From contig NC_035161.2 of assembly GCF_001659605.2 (NCBI RefSeq), forward strand, positions 4,668,265-4,732,264: 64,000 nucleotides of DNA. Direction: 5' to 3'. Below are positions 1 through 11,639 of the stretch, one piece after another (position 1 is the first letter of the stretch; every line of letters starts with the position of its first letter). Position numbers and translations under genes: made by a program. The notes below the pieces were generated by a model. The model saw nothing but the letters and a program-made list of their open reading frames with translations, was not told the origin of the DNA and did no database searches. Source of the DNA: Manihot esculenta. Its lineage: Eukaryota > Streptophyta > Magnoliopsida > Malpighiales > Euphorbiaceae.

Positions 1-1870
1 TCGCCTATCCATACTACACTCTTGGGGTGATTCTAAGGGACTTCTCTTCTCAGATCTTCCTATTCTTCTATTCTGCGAGCTGAGTGTGTATGATCCATTC
101 TAACTATGCTATACAGGTGAGATTTCCTGAGATCTCCACCTCTGGTTCATACAGAACCTCTATCGGATCCAACACCATTCTAGAATAAAAGAAATAAGGA
201 AACCAAATGATTCTCCTCTTAGAAATCCTCTACAGGATTCCATGGATTTAACCTTTTATCTTTCACCCCTCAACGGCTCACCATACACTGGAGACACTAC
301 AAACAACACTGTCACCTTCCGCTACGCACTCTGATCCTTGCCCGCCTTTCTTCTTCTTTACTATACTGGCTTCTTCTCTTCTGATCCCTTCTAACTACAC
401 TGGACTATTCTAGCTCTCAACAGCTAGCACTCAGATTTCAGATCTAGCTTGGAAAACAATTGGCTCCTACCAGCTGATCCAACCGATCAGATTAGTAATA
501 CCTGTTTCTATAGGATAAGCTGGTAAGCGACTTTTGACTGAGGGCAGTTAACATCTCATCTGCCTCATCCAATAGATATTGTTTTGTATACTCAGAGTCG
601 CTGAGCAGTTTTACCCCTTACCTCTGGTTTAGACTCTTCACTATAAACTCTTTTGATCGATAAAGATCTCATCTCCACTCAACTGCTAAACTGACTTTTC
701 TCTAACTTTCGAAATATAGTTCCCGACTCTCAGATCTATTATGGAACACAACCAGCTTCTACTAGCTGTTCCTATAGATCATCCATTTTGTATGGGAACA
801 GCTGTCCTTGGTAGTGATTTTGTTCAACTGCTCACAGTCGTTACAAAATCTCAAGGTTTCATCCTTCATTTCTCACACCGACACTGGAACATTCCAGGGT
901 GAGGTACTAGGTCAGATATAACCTTTATCTACCAAGCTTCTCTATACTATTCTGACTCTGCTCTCTCTACAGGTGCCATCTTGTAGGGTAGAAGGAAAGA
1001 AATGGTTCCGCGTCAAGACACCACTTCTATTCCAATCTCTGACTCCCTGACAGATGGTAAACCTGACAGTTCGTCTGGGAAAAACATCTAGAACTCACTA
1101 ACTACGGGCATTGAGGCTAATTCCCCGATCTGACTACAAAACTCGCTCACAAGAGCTAGAACCCTCTGACATCCTTTCCTGTGTACCTATGAGCCTGCTG
1201 GGCTGACATCAAACCTCTAGGCACCTATACTTTGTCCCTTCCAAGGACTACCTCTGATCCATCCAGCACTCTGAACTCTCCTACCTCGTCTCTGTAAACA
1301 CAGGTAGTACAATGAGTAGCTAGCCAATCTGCCCTAGAATGACATCAAATAGTCAACTCTAGAACCATAAGGTCAGCTGGATGGCATCTACTCACCACAA
1401 CTCTGAACTGAACTAACTGACTGACTTTGCCTCAGCTGGATCACGCTCAGGTCCACTGACCCAAGGAAAACACTCTAAGCCCAGAAGTCATCAAACCCAC
1501 TCTATCAACGGCTCACAAACAAGGAAAGCAAAACACTAGGGTTCAAAACAAACAGCATACACGTCTGAACATCCACAAGTGAACGTACCTGATGTCACTA
1601 TGTTCGATATGATAGCCTACTACTGAGTCAGGATGAAGATCCGAGCTAAAGCTAACGGAACTTCCCTCGGGAACCTACTAATGGAAAGGCCAACCCTTTC
1701 CTCTGCCTCAACCACCACCTAATCCCAGACTAAACTGAAATCTCCTCCTGAACTTACACTTATTCTTACTCTTTTCTTTCTTTGTTCTGCTCTAGTTCAT
1801 TTACTTTTATTCTTTTCTTACTCTTCTACTTCTTACTCTGTTCTCTGCAGTATTTCTTATACTTGAGGGC
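1..1870 (-). pseudogene. Pol/gag debris of a Tekay-type element
   Basis: No long ORF survives, but on the minus strand segments align by eye with the intact copy E. Positions 1-240 resemble the C-terminal end of pol (the stretch equivalent to 31,020-31,200 of element C). About 440-1000 resembles RT, with an apparent second copy of one RT stretch near 740-860. About 1000-1560 resembles the RT start and protease, and 1560-1870 the gag nucleocapsid end. The order is that of a minus-strand gag-pol, but many indels and stops make it non-coding. It repeats the protease/RT-start region that appears again at 1980-2780, so this is either a second element or a local duplication. Confidence 0.6.
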
Positions 1871-1979
1871 TGCACTCGGAGATGAGAGATCACTCTCCCT
1901 ATACCTGGATAAAATCCAAGGCCATAGCATCTCATAGCAACACTCTCGAGCTCTTTCCTGGCTTACTAACTTTTAGCTA

Positions 1980-4012
1980 CTACTCGTTTGGCTTTTACTA
2001 TCTCTCTCACTTTACTGGTGCCATCCTGTAGAGAAAACTAGGAATGGTTCTGGGTCTAGACACCATTCCTATATCCCATTCTATTCTCTTAACAGGTGGT
2101 AAACCTGACGGCTTGTTTGGGACAACATCTGAACCTTTTCTCTGGTTGCGGGCACTAAAACTGGTTCCCCTCCTGATCTGACTAACTGCTATGCTCTCTG
2201 ACACAAGCAAGAAACCTCTGATAACCTCTCCTAAACAGTTTAAAAGCCTATAGGGCTGATATCAAATTCCAGGCATCTCTACACTGTCCCCTCAACAAAC
2301 TACTTGTGATCCATCCTGATCTCTAAGCCTGACTACTCTATCTCTGCTATTTAAGGCAGTACTATGAGTAGCTAGCCCATCCACCCCTAGAATGACATCA
2401 AACAATCACCCTAGAACCACTAGGTCAGCTAGAAGGCACCTACTCACAAATAGCACTGAACTCAACTGGCAAACTGACTCTGCTGCTGATGGATCACACT
2501 TGGGTCTATTGACCCAAAGAGGACATTCTAATCCCAAAAGCTATCAAACCCCTACTCTCTATGGCTCTCAAAGAACTAAGGAAAGCGAAACATCAGAGCC
2601 TCTAATAGCAGACACATCAAAACATATGGAAGTGAAAAGTACCTGTCACCGCCATGTCCGATGTGTGAGCCTCCGGCTGCGTCAAAGCTGGTACTGATGG
2701 ACCTTCACCTGGGGAACCTGTGGAAGAAGGAGTGATCTCGCTCCCTCTGCCTCTGCCCAGCGCCATGGCTAGAGCTCCTGGCTAAGCCACTCTGTCTAAG
2801 GCTGTCTGCTGGGACTGTGTTATCAAAGTCGCGGTGGAACACTCACGTGCTATGTGCCCCTCCTGTCCGCACCTGAAACATGCTGTTGTCCCTACTAGAC
2901 AGACTCCCTTGTACCTCCTACCACACCTCATACATCTCGAACTATCCCAACCAGAACTCGAGCCATCACTAAAACCCATACTAGATTTGACCCTCTTCCA
3001 GAACTCTTTTTTCTTTGACCCTTTCAGGCCTCTAACTTTCTTTTTTATTCTTTGCAGCAGCCTCACCCAAAGGGAAACGATCACTATCCTCTGGGTAATT
3101 TTCTACACTCATGTTTTCTGTCTGCCCTAGCTGCTCAAATTCACTCTCCTTACACTCCCTTGAGCTATCTGGAAAAGCCCATCCGGCAAACTCTGTAGCA
3201 AACTGCTCCCAGGATAAGCTTTCTACCCTCGAGTCCACATACTGGTTGAACCATTCCCTTGCCTTCTTACATTTCAACGTGACCCCTGCCATCTGAATGG
3301 CTCTACTCTCACTGGCTCCCAACTCATCAGTTATCATCTTGACCGTTCTGAGATACTCAAAAGGGTCATCACCTGTCTCAAATTTGGGAACATCCAACCT
3401 CAAATAATCTGTCATCTGTACCATACTTCCTCCAAGTGAACTAGGCTTGGGTGTTTGGACAACTGGGGCTACTGGTTCTACTGGTGGTGGAGGAGATGCA
3501 ACATGTCCTGGGTTAAGGGTTGCTGAACTTGGATAACCAAAGAAGGATGGAAACATGGTATACTGTGGATATGGCAGTGGATATGGCGGTGGATATAGCG
3601 GGTAGAAGGAAGGATAAGGCATAAAGGTGGGATATGGGTTATACCTAGGAAACTCCGATGTATCACCCATCAGGTACTCTGCCCCCCACGGGTAGGGTGG
3701 ATACTGAGGTGGAACAAATCTCGAGGCCTGAGTGCCTCCTTAGGACTCACCCATATCTCCTCCTAACCTACTCATGCCAAAGCTACCATCTCTGCTCTGC
3801 TCATCCTCCTCTACTTCCCTCATATCCCCTGACATACCACTCTGAACAACTCCCCTTCTACTCTCATCAACAGACCTTCTAGGGTCCCTTGATATACCTT
3901 CTCTACTTAATCTATCTGATGTTGCCCTTTGCAGAATGGGGAGATGGGCATCCATGTCCTCATTCTCCGGCGGAGCTCCAGTCAATCTAGCAGATCGACG
4001 AGTTCCTCTTAT
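1980..4012 (-). pseudogene. Element A gag and protease/RT-start remnant
   Basis: Minus strand, broken. The gag start homologous to the ATG of the other copies lies at 4012-4010 but reads ATA. The N-terminal gag piece (to about 3740) ends in a TAA where relatives have CAA. The next piece (3670-3032) contains the Pro/Tyr-rich stretch and the gag core ([28 protein letters not shown]). Near 3090 the sequence jumps from the gag core to the basic linker, an internal deletion. The zinc knuckle [14 protein letters not shown] is readable at about 2890-2850. Positions 2700-1980 hold protease and the start of RT (LPPVKRIEWDIG and RMAP are readable). No function is expected. Confidence 0.75.
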
Positions 4013-4288
4013 CCTGTTTCTGAAAAGCACAACATCACACAAAACATCAAATGATCCATGTTAGAACACATGAATCCACAACATATATATCACATATTTA
4101 TAATGCACATGTATCTCGTCATGGCATTTCACATCATCATGCAAGACAGGACTCCACAGCCTATCCTAGTGGACATGATTTTTGCCTATTGTGCTTACCC
4201 TCCTATACACGACAACACCTCTTTCCGATGTGGGATATCTCTAGTCCTTGAGCATCTTTGCTCAACACATCGTACTCTTGAGGCCCTA

Positions 4289-4301
4289 TGCTCTGATACC
4301 A
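4289..4301 (-). other. Primer-binding site of element A (initiator tRNA-Met)
   Basis: The reverse complement reads TGGTATCAGAGCA, three bases inside the LTR edge. It matches the TGGTATCAGAGCC site of the sister elements, the usual tRNA-iMet primer site, except for the last base. Confidence 0.8.
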
Positions 4302-4304
4302 ATC

Positions 4305-6536
4305 TATAACAGCCCGAAAATTGGTACCCCTCTGTAACGGTCCGAACCATCACTGGCACTAGGATCCAGATCGGCTTAAGGCCGCCGGGACCTGTAGCAA
4401 GCCGACTATACTCTCTGTGTACCTGATCAATCCCATACATGATCAAAACTACTCAACAATCCTGTAAAACTCTCCAGGCTTAACTACTGCTATGCAGATA
4501 TGCCAATCTGAAATGGCCCTCAGGGCCTATACCAGTGACTACTATCTGCTGTGGGTCAAGGGATTGAAACCCTTTTAATCTGTAACACAATCCACTGGTA
4601 TCTCATCAAAGCCATACATTAAGCCTGATACACACATTTCTCATCAAGAAACGTAAAACAGGATTCATGTACACGGGATTAATCATACATCACACTAAAG
4701 CAAAGACATTAGGGAAAGCACAAGTCTATCCAGTATATGACAGTACATATCTATACATTACATTACAACTAATCTTTTATTTACATCATGTCCACTACAC
4801 TATTACAAACATACATTCATGCATATCTTTCTTTATTCTTATTGACTCTGACTTCCCATAGCTATCTCAGAACCTGCAAAACTGGGGTTAAGGGAGTAGG
4901 ATGAGCTCTATAGCCCAGTGAGTAGGAACAATAAAACAGTTCATTCATTACGTGCTCTCATGGAATGCATCACATCACAAACATATCATCTCACGGATGA
5001 ATTTGTCACCAATAGCCCTCTACTATATGTCATAATATGTCCTGCTGTGCCAAGGAGACTAGGTCATCACCTGGACTTCTCTCATCTATCTCATATCATA
5101 ACATGTCCAATTGTGCCAAGGAGACTAGGTCATCACTTGGACTTCTCTTATCTGTCTGGCTCTCTGTCTATCTCATAGTACCAGGAGCGACCTGGACTAT
5201 CCAGGAGCGACCTGGTATGGCTATCTCATGCCATATCTCATCTGATCTCATAGTATCTCTGATATATCAAGGGCTAAGGATCATCCAACATTCATCCATA
5301 CAAATATCATCTTATGCAATGCATCATATTCGTGGATTCTAATGCAACACAACCTAATACATAACATGGCATTTTATGATGCATGAATCATGCTAGAAAC
5401 GTGTCATTTCTCAAGTAAAATATGTAGTTTAGTTCCACTCACCTGTAGCCACTGCTTGACTAACTCTGGGCTAACTCTAACTCTGAAGCAGCTACTACTG
5501 CTATACACCTCGGTTCCTCGGGTCCAATCCTACAATGGAGGACGCAAATGAGGCACCAAACATACTCTATGCAACTGAGAAACAACTCCCCAAAACCCCT
5601 CTAGAACACCTCAAAACATGCATGCAAAACAAGCAAAGGAAGGTTGGACAGGGCACCTTCGGCAGCACCTTCGGCGGCCAAATGTCTCCTCCAGAGACGA
5701 AAGTCGGGCATGTTCGGCGGCCGAATCCTCCTTCGGCTGCCGAACCTGAGTTCATCCAGAACTCAGCTTCGTGCATAAACACGCCTCCCACACCTTCCAA
5801 TCCTTCCCAACATGCATCCAACCTCTCTAACTCATCCATATCTCAAAACAATAAGCACATAGGAGCTTAAGACAACTTAAATTCCAACAAACAAGCTCAA
5901 CAAGCAAACATAAAGCATAAAGGGTCCATAAACCCTTATATGCACAACTCATGCAAACTCAAGCATTAACTCCCCTTCCCTTCAGAAAAGTCATAGAAAA
6001 CAGTATAAAAACCAAGGATCTCCACTTACCTCTTGAAGAACAAAGGCTGGTATGATCCAAACTCGAAGATATGGAGATCCAAGCTCCAAACTCCTCCAAG
6101 CTTTCAAACTCTTCAAAAACACATAAAACTTCCTTAAAACTTGTTTAACTTTGAAAGATTTGATAAAAAACCATGAAAACAATCCAAGGAGATCAAGAAC
6201 TCACCTAGGCCAGAAAGAGAGAAGAATCCTCCTCCTTTTTTCTGGACTCAGTGCCCTTTATAGATGAACAACCGTCTCAGCTTCGGCAGCCGAATCGCAT
6301 GCAAAACCATGCAACATTCGGCGGCCGAACTCAAACTTTCGGGGGCCGAATCTTGGGCATTTTCGGCGGCCGAACTTTACCTTTGGCGGCCGAACATGGC
6401 AAAATGCCTCCTTGGCCTTTTCTCTTCAAAACTCAATCCTAAGAAAACCTTTCTCTTACCCTTCTAGATACCTCTGACATCCTCGAATTCCCCCGGGTGG
6501 TAGGAATTCTGATGCCTAATCTAGCCGGGTATTACA
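4305..6536 (-). repeat. Element A 5' LTR (2,232 bp)
   Basis: On the minus strand it begins TGTAATACCCGGCTAG at 6536 and ends near 4305 with a terminus mutated to TATA. A TATA-like TTTATA (plus-strand 6257-6262) sits about 275 bp inside. Near-palindromes of the TTCGGCGGCCGAA type cluster at about 6290-6400 and 5650-5745. The GC-rich terminal block, containing GGATCCAGATCGGC, is preserved at about 4370-4390. The LTR is clearly diverged from the others. Confidence 0.85.
5034..5215. repeat. Short tandem array in LTR A
   Basis: Two copies of a unit holding TGTGCCAAGGAGACTAGGTC, about 68 bp apart, are followed by two shorter CCAGGAGCGACCTGG copies. CCAGG...CCTGG arms can pair. The array lies at the same relative place in the LTR as the arrays in B, C, D, E and G. 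Confidence 0.7.
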
Positions 6537-6904
6537 GGATTTGCCCAAATCACTGGGGCAAATCGACTGAGTGTACCATAGTCACAAGTGATTGGGGCAG
6601 GTGATGTGCCCAAATCGCCAGGCCAAATCGACAGGGTCCATCACAAAGAGAACATGACCAATCAGGCAATCACACCGAAGAAGTGATTTGGCCAGGTGAT
6701 TTGCCCAAATCACTGACCAAATCACCCTGCCGAGAAGCCAGAACCCAGCATTTAATGATCAGGGCAGTTCAACTACCCCAAATCACTTTAAATAATTTTT
6801 TATTATTTCCTTTTCCCTCACGCTATCTCTTTCTGTTTCTTCTTCTTCTTCTTCTCCAAGAAACTCTATCACCGGCGACATCAAGCACCATAGCCAAAAC
6901 CAAG
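6537..6904 (+). other. Element F leader region rich in a palindromic motif
   Basis: Non-coding stretch before the F gene start. It holds repeated variants of GATTTGCCCAAATCAC and GTGATTTGGCCA at about 6540-6560, 6590-6640 and 6680-6730, the same motif found in the F-family LTRs. A TTC microsatellite lies at about 6838-6858, just before the coding start. Confidence 0.55.
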
Positions 6905-7124
6905 ATGATGGTCACCGGTGGCCCCGGTATGTGGAGGAGGCGCGGGATGCCCAGACCCATTCGCATTCCCACTGACAGTGATGAGGAGGCCATGGAAAAC
7001 CCTCCACCCGTCCCCAACAACGCTGATGCCGGAACGACCGAGGAAGCACAGACCAGACGTCCCGACACACCGGACGTCCAAACCTATCACCGGCGAAACA
7101 AGGCGACGATGATGGAACCACCAC
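6905..7124 (+). pseudogene. Element F gag-like gene, segment 1 of 3
   Basis: The likely start is ATG at 6905 or 6908. The segment encodes a Pro-, Arg- and acidic-rich N-terminus (MMVTGGPGMWRRRGMP...). The frame runs straight into the solo LTR at 7125. If that LTR and one ACCAC copy are removed, the frame continues without a break into 8599, the main evidence that 6905-7124 and 8599-9007 were one gene. The N-terminal residues match nothing I recognise. Confidence 0.6.
7120..7124. repeat. TSD ACCAC, left copy (solo LTR)
   Basis: ACCAC directly before the TG of the solo LTR; an identical copy follows its CA end. Confidence 0.75.
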
Positions 7125-8593
7125 TGATCAAACATAATTTAGCCACATTTTTATTATCTTTATTATTGTTTAATTACACATTTTTCAGCTTAATTTATGG
7201 TTTTTGTCTTGCTTTTACAGAAAAGGAAGAAAATGGAAAATTGGAGAAAAAGTGCAGAAAAAGCTGGAAAAGTGATTGGGTCAAAGTGATTTGGCCAAAT
7301 CACTGTCCAAATCGAGCTAAAGCCTGGAACTATCTCACAGGAAAGTGATTGGGTCAGAGCAATTTGGCCAAATCAGACAGAGGAAGCAGAGAAATCGAGC
7401 TGAGGCAGAAAAACCCGGAAGTGAATTTTCAGAAGTGATTGGGGCGAGCGATCTGCCCAAATCACTTTCACGCAGAGAGACAGCAGAGGCGGGAAAAGTG
7501 CAGAAATTCAAAATTCAAAAGAAAAGAAGTCCAAATCCACCTCAAACACCACCAGCTCAATTCCAAAAGTCACGAGGATGTCCTTCTACCAAGAGAATTC
7601 CATCTACAACAAAATTCAAAAACAAAAGAGGAATTAAAGACCACAAAGACCAAGTCAAAATAGGGATTCCAAACCCTAATTGAACTTGGACTCTCCAACT
7701 ATAAGAAGGCAGCCTCCAAACCAGCAAAGATCATCTTCTCCTCCTCGGAAATTCTGCAGAATTACAGCAGACTCTTCTTCTCTTCCTTTCTTTTTTCTTT
7801 TGTGTATTTTGTCCACCATGAGTGGCTAAATTCATTCTTTTCTAGTTGAAGTTGAGGAAGTTCAGATTTGTGATGAATTGGGAGATTTAAAACTCCATTG
7901 TTAAACTCTTATTTGCTTTCAATATTTATGCAACTTGATCTTTTCTATAATTATTACTTTGCTTTTAGAATCAATAAAGGCCCATTGCTTTTAAATTGCT
8001 TGAGTAATAAATTGTTTGAATGATTTAGGTCCGTAATTGCTTAGATTATTTGAACACAAATATAATCAGTTGCATAATCTAGACTTGACCACGCGGTTGG
8101 CAAGGATAGAATTGGGTTTCTCTAAGTCTTAATGCAGTCAACAGTTGTTCGATGCAAAATGCCCCAAGGACGTTCCTTGGCAACTTGTTGATTAGTGTTT
8201 GATTAGCGAACGTTTCCTAATCAAACTAGAACTAAGGAGGAATTTAGTTGTGAGAAGCGTCTTCCACAACCAAAACTAATTTATTGAAATAAAATAGGAG
8301 TCTTAGATAATCAATGATCAATTCTAAACAAGCTGAAATAGACTCATACTTCAACTAGAATCTCTTTCCCATTGAAATTCTCATTTGTTTAAATTATTGC
8401 TCTCTTTTGCTTTTTAGGTTTAAATCATCAAAACAAAACCCCCCTCTTTTACTTATTTGTTATTTTGCCTTTGTCATTATTAGGAAGATCCTTAGTGTCA
8501 ATTCCCTGGGGTTCGACCCTATTGCCACTATCTACAAGTTAATTGTTGATTGTTTAATAGGTTTATTTTTTACGGCTTCGACAACCGCTATCA
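7125..8593 (+). mobile_element. Solo LTR of the F family (1,469 bp)
   Basis: Starts TGATCAAACATAATTTA and ends GACAACCGCTATCA, like the F 3' LTR at 50237-51634. It is flanked by perfect ACCAC repeats, has no PBS after it and no polypurine tract before it, and the F gene frame joins across it. These are the marks of a solo LTR. A TATA-like TATAAGA lies at 7700-7706 (TATAAAA in the F 3' LTR). It is about 70 bp longer than the F LTR, mostly from extra copies of the GTGATTTGGCC-type motif near 7270-7400. Confidence 0.75.
7285..7304. repeat. Perfect 20-bp palindrome
   Basis: AGTGATTTGGCCAAATCACT equals its own reverse complement. The equivalent site in the F 3' LTR (about 50397-50416) keeps a 16-bp core TGATTTGGCCAAATCA. 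Further imperfect copies lie in this LTR, in the F leader and at about 49206-49240. Confidence 0.9.
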
Positions 8594-8598
8594 ACCAC
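8594..8598. repeat. TSD ACCAC, right copy (solo LTR)
   Basis: Second copy of the 5-bp duplication bordering the solo LTR. Confidence 0.75.
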
Positions 8599-9007
8599 CT
8601 TCCTTTCCAACAGTCGCGATGGACACCCCTGAAGGTGAAATGCCTTCAGAAGCCACCACTTCCACCGGCCATGGGCAGAAACGGCCAAGAATACCTTCAC
8701 TGCCACCACCGCCGAGCCTAGAGCGACAACCAGAGACCCCCATTGACACACATCCCGCGAGCCACGAAGAAGGCCATCTGCCCAGTGATTTGCCCAAACC
8801 AGCCCACCCGGATCACATCACTCAAGCCTTGACTTTCAACAAGGCATCTGAACGAGCCAGGCTAGACAGAGTCTCTTCTCTGCCATACCATCCAGGTAAG
8901 TACATACACCATGGCACTCTTGAAGCACTGAGACTTCAAAATCAGGTACGTTCCCTTATTTCTGCCACTGGTTCGGATACATTTTTCCACCTTTGCATGC
9001 CATCCTT
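8599..9007 (+). pseudogene. Element F gag-like gene, segment 2 of 3
   Basis: An open frame from the solo LTR to the element B insertion at 9007. It encodes a low-complexity Pro/Glu-rich region with MDTPEGEMPSEATT and a basic KRPRIP patch, then a more ordered stretch (ALRLQNQVRSLISATGSDTF). Interrupted by B; after removal of B and one TCCTT copy the frame goes on at 48289. This segment may be a disordered N-terminal domain before the conserved domain in segment 3. Confidence 0.6.
9003..9007. repeat. TSD TCCTT, left copy (element B)
   Basis: TCCTT precedes TGTAATACC of the B 5' LTR; the identical pentamer follows the end of the B 3' LTR at 48284-48288. Confidence 0.9.
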
Positions 9008-10530
9008 TGTAATACCTGGCTAGACTCCGGTATCGAAATTCCTACCGTCCGGTGGAATCTCGGATGTCGGAGACCTCTAGAAGGGTAAAATCATGTTTTT
9101 ATAAAATGTTTTAAATGTATTTTATGATTTTAAACAAGAAAGAATTGAGTTTTGAATGAAAAAGACCAAGGAGGCATTTCCAGGTTCGGCTGCCGAACCT
9201 CAAGTTCGGCCGCCGAACATTGGATGGTTTAGGGGGGCAAGTTAGGCTTCCGAAAGATTCAAAGGTTCCGCCGCCGAACCTCAAGTTCGGCCGCCGAACT
9301 TGCATGATTTTTGAAGGCACTTTAGGCTACCGAAAGGTGGTCTGGCAATCCCTCTGTAAGAGCTCCATGGCCGAAACGGGCGAGTTTTCTCCCCATTTTC
9401 GGCCACGGTGAGTTCTTGCTCTCCCATGGTTGATCTTTGATGTTTTTCCTCCGATCTTTCACGTTTTAACAAGCTTTATGTTGATTTGAAGTTATTTGAA
9501 CAAAAGAGCAAGTTTTGAAGCTTGGAGACTAAAGAGTTGATTTCTCCCCATCTCCGAGCTAGGATCGTCTCTCCTCTCGTTCTTCAAGAGGTAAGAGTAG
9601 ATCCATAGTTCATTTCATGTTTTAAGTAAGTTTTATGAAGTTTCTTGGGGTAGAAACGCATGTGTAGGTTTATGATGAGTTTTTGGTTAAATGTGTGTTT
9701 ATGAGCAATGTATGTTGTATATGCATGTTTAATGTGTTGTAGTTGGGGTTTAGGATAGTTTGAAGCCCCTAGGAGCTTGTATACTTGAGTATGCATGTTG
9801 TAGAATAGGTAAATGCTTGATTGAATGTGTTGGCAGATTTTTATGCATGGAGAGGCTGAGTTTCTGCCCTTTGGGAAGAACTCAGGTTCGGCAGCCGAAG
9901 GTTCTTTCGGCCGCCGAACCTGCCTGTGGTAGCATGTATCGGCTGCTGAACCCTGCCCCCGAAAGTGGACTTTCGGCTCTGAAAGGGAGTTTCGGCCGCC
10001 GAAAGTGCCGCCGAACATGCATGAGTTTCGTCTATGGAGGGAACCTTCGGCCGCCGAAAGTGCCGCCGAAGGTGCATGACTTTCGGCTCTAGAGGGACTT
10101 TCGGCCGCCGAACCTGCCGCCGAAAGTGCCCTGTTCAGCCCTCCTTTGCATGATTTATATGATTATTTTTAGATGTTTTAGGGGGTTTTTGGGGAGTATT
10201 TTAGAGTCATGTTCTTGGATGTTTGGTCCCTCATTTGAGTCCACTTGTGTAGGTTCAGACCCGAGGAACTGCGGACCTCAGCAGTGAGATAGCTGCTCCA
10301 GAGTCATTTGAGCTTCAGCCAGAGGTGAGTGGAATAACTCATTATGCTTTAAAGTAAATAAATCAGTTCTTAGCATGATTCACGCATCATGAATGCCATG
10401 AGATATACTAGGGTGCTTGCATTAGAATTCACGAATATGTTGCATTGCATAATATGATGACGATGTGGATGGGTGTTGGATGATCCTTTAGTCCTCTTAT
10501 GATATGATGTGATATGATATGGTATGGTAT

Positions 10531-10690
10531 GGAAGTCCAGGTCGAGGCCCATTCTACGCCCCTGGCACTATGTTAAGAGAAAGACCAGGTCGAGGCCCAT
10601 TCTACGCCCCTGGCATTATAGGAATGTTATGTCATGTATGTTATGCTAAGAGAAAGACCAGGTCGAGGCCCATTCTACGCCCCTGGCACT
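10531..10690. repeat. Tandem hairpin array in B 5' LTR
   Basis: Three copies of a unit containing CCAGGTCGAGGCCCATTC and ending ACGCCCCTGGCA; the CCAGG and CCTGG arms can pair. The 3' LTR carries the same array at 18231-18390. Confidence 0.85.
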
Positions 10691-11155
10691 ATTGGGTTTG
10701 TTGAGGACTATTGGTGACAAAACCATTCTTAATGTGATTTGTCTGTGATGTGATGCATTCCATTGTAGCATATGATTTAAATGTTTTATTATTCTGCTCA
10801 CTGGGCTCTAGTAGCTCACCCCACTCCCTTAACCCCAGGTTTGCAGGTACAGGGTAGACCAGGAGGTCAGCAGGAGTAGAGTTATGTTATTGTAATAGCT
10901 AGATGTGGACATGAATATGATGTAATGTAAAAGTATAGTATAGAAATGTAATGTATTGATGCTTATGGAAGTTTAGAGTTGTGCTTGACCATTGTATGAT
11001 TGTTAATCCCTTTCTAGTACATGATCTTAAATGTTTAATGATGATTATTGTAAACCAAACTTAACGTATGTTATGTTACCCCATTGGAGTATTTGATGAG
11101 GACTCCAGTGAGAGGTTTTATGTTATGATTTGTGCATGCACAGGTTAAGCTGGGT

Positions 11156-11213
11156 GAATGAATGAAAGAATGAATGAAAGAATGAATAAGAGAATGAATG
11201 AATGAATAAATGA
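11156..11213. repeat. GAAT microsatellite in B 5' LTR
   Basis: An impure (GAAT)n run with GAAA and AAGA interruptions. The same run is in the 3' LTR at 48079-48137. Confidence 0.9.
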
Positions 11214-11363
11214 GAAAGTTTTAAACTTTTATGTAATAGTGGATCATGTATGGGATTAAACAGGTTTATAGGATGAATGTTTGGCTTGTTACGGGTCCCG
11301 GCGGCCTTAAGCCGATCTGGATCCTAACGCCGGTAGCGTTTCGGTTTCCGGGTCGTTATAGAT

Positions 11364-11376
11364 TGGTATCAGAGCC
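11364..11376 (+). other. Primer-binding site of element B
   Basis: TGGTATCAGAGCC three bases after the LTR end, complementary to the 3' end of initiator tRNA-Met. Confidence 0.9.
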
Positions 11377-11639
11377 CTAGGTTCATATGGTCGGACCTAG
11401 AGTGTTGGGCTCATAGAGGTTATAGAAGGTCAAGCACAATAGGAGGATCATGTCCACTAGGATAGGATGTAGAGTCCTATCTTGAATAATGATGTGAAAT
11501 GCCATGACTATATGCATGTGCATTAATGATATGCTATGTATGTGATGTATGTGATGTATGTGATGCGGGTTCATGTGTTTGCACATGAACCATTTGATGC
11601 TAATGTTTATGTGATGTGTGCTGTTTTTCAGTAAATAGG

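Larger units (their letters stand above)
1..6536 (-). mobile_element. Element A: degraded Ty3/gypsy (Tekay-type) retrotransposon, 5' part, minus strand
   Basis: Read on the minus strand this is a 5' LTR (6536-4305), a primer-binding site, a broken gag and scrambled protease/RT debris running off the left edge. The LTR terminus (TGTAATACCCGGCTAG at 6536), the PBS and the gag zinc knuckle tie it to the same family as B-E. It is the most decayed family member here: the expected gag start reads ATA, gag has stops and an internal deletion, and pol pieces occur more than once. Its right end adjoins element F sequence at 6537, so A was probably inserted into the 5' part of F; the second TSD copy would lie left of the window, so this is inference. 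Confidence 0.8.
9008..11360 (+). repeat. Element B 5' LTR (2,353 bp)
   Basis: Runs from TGTAATACCTGG to a terminus mutated from GTTACA to GTTATA. The TATA box of the 3' copy (TATATAAG) is degraded here to TCTGTAAG at about 9353-9360. Near-palindromes of the TTCGGCCGCCGAA type cluster at about 9184-9300 and 9890-10125. Splice-donor-like sites occur at 9408, 9591 and 10325, and acceptor-like sites at 10251 and 10837, as in E. Confidence 0.92.

Noticed and set aside
11364..11376. tRNA gene at the TGGTATCAGAGCC sites
   Set aside because: Only the 13-nt primer complement is present, with no tRNA body.
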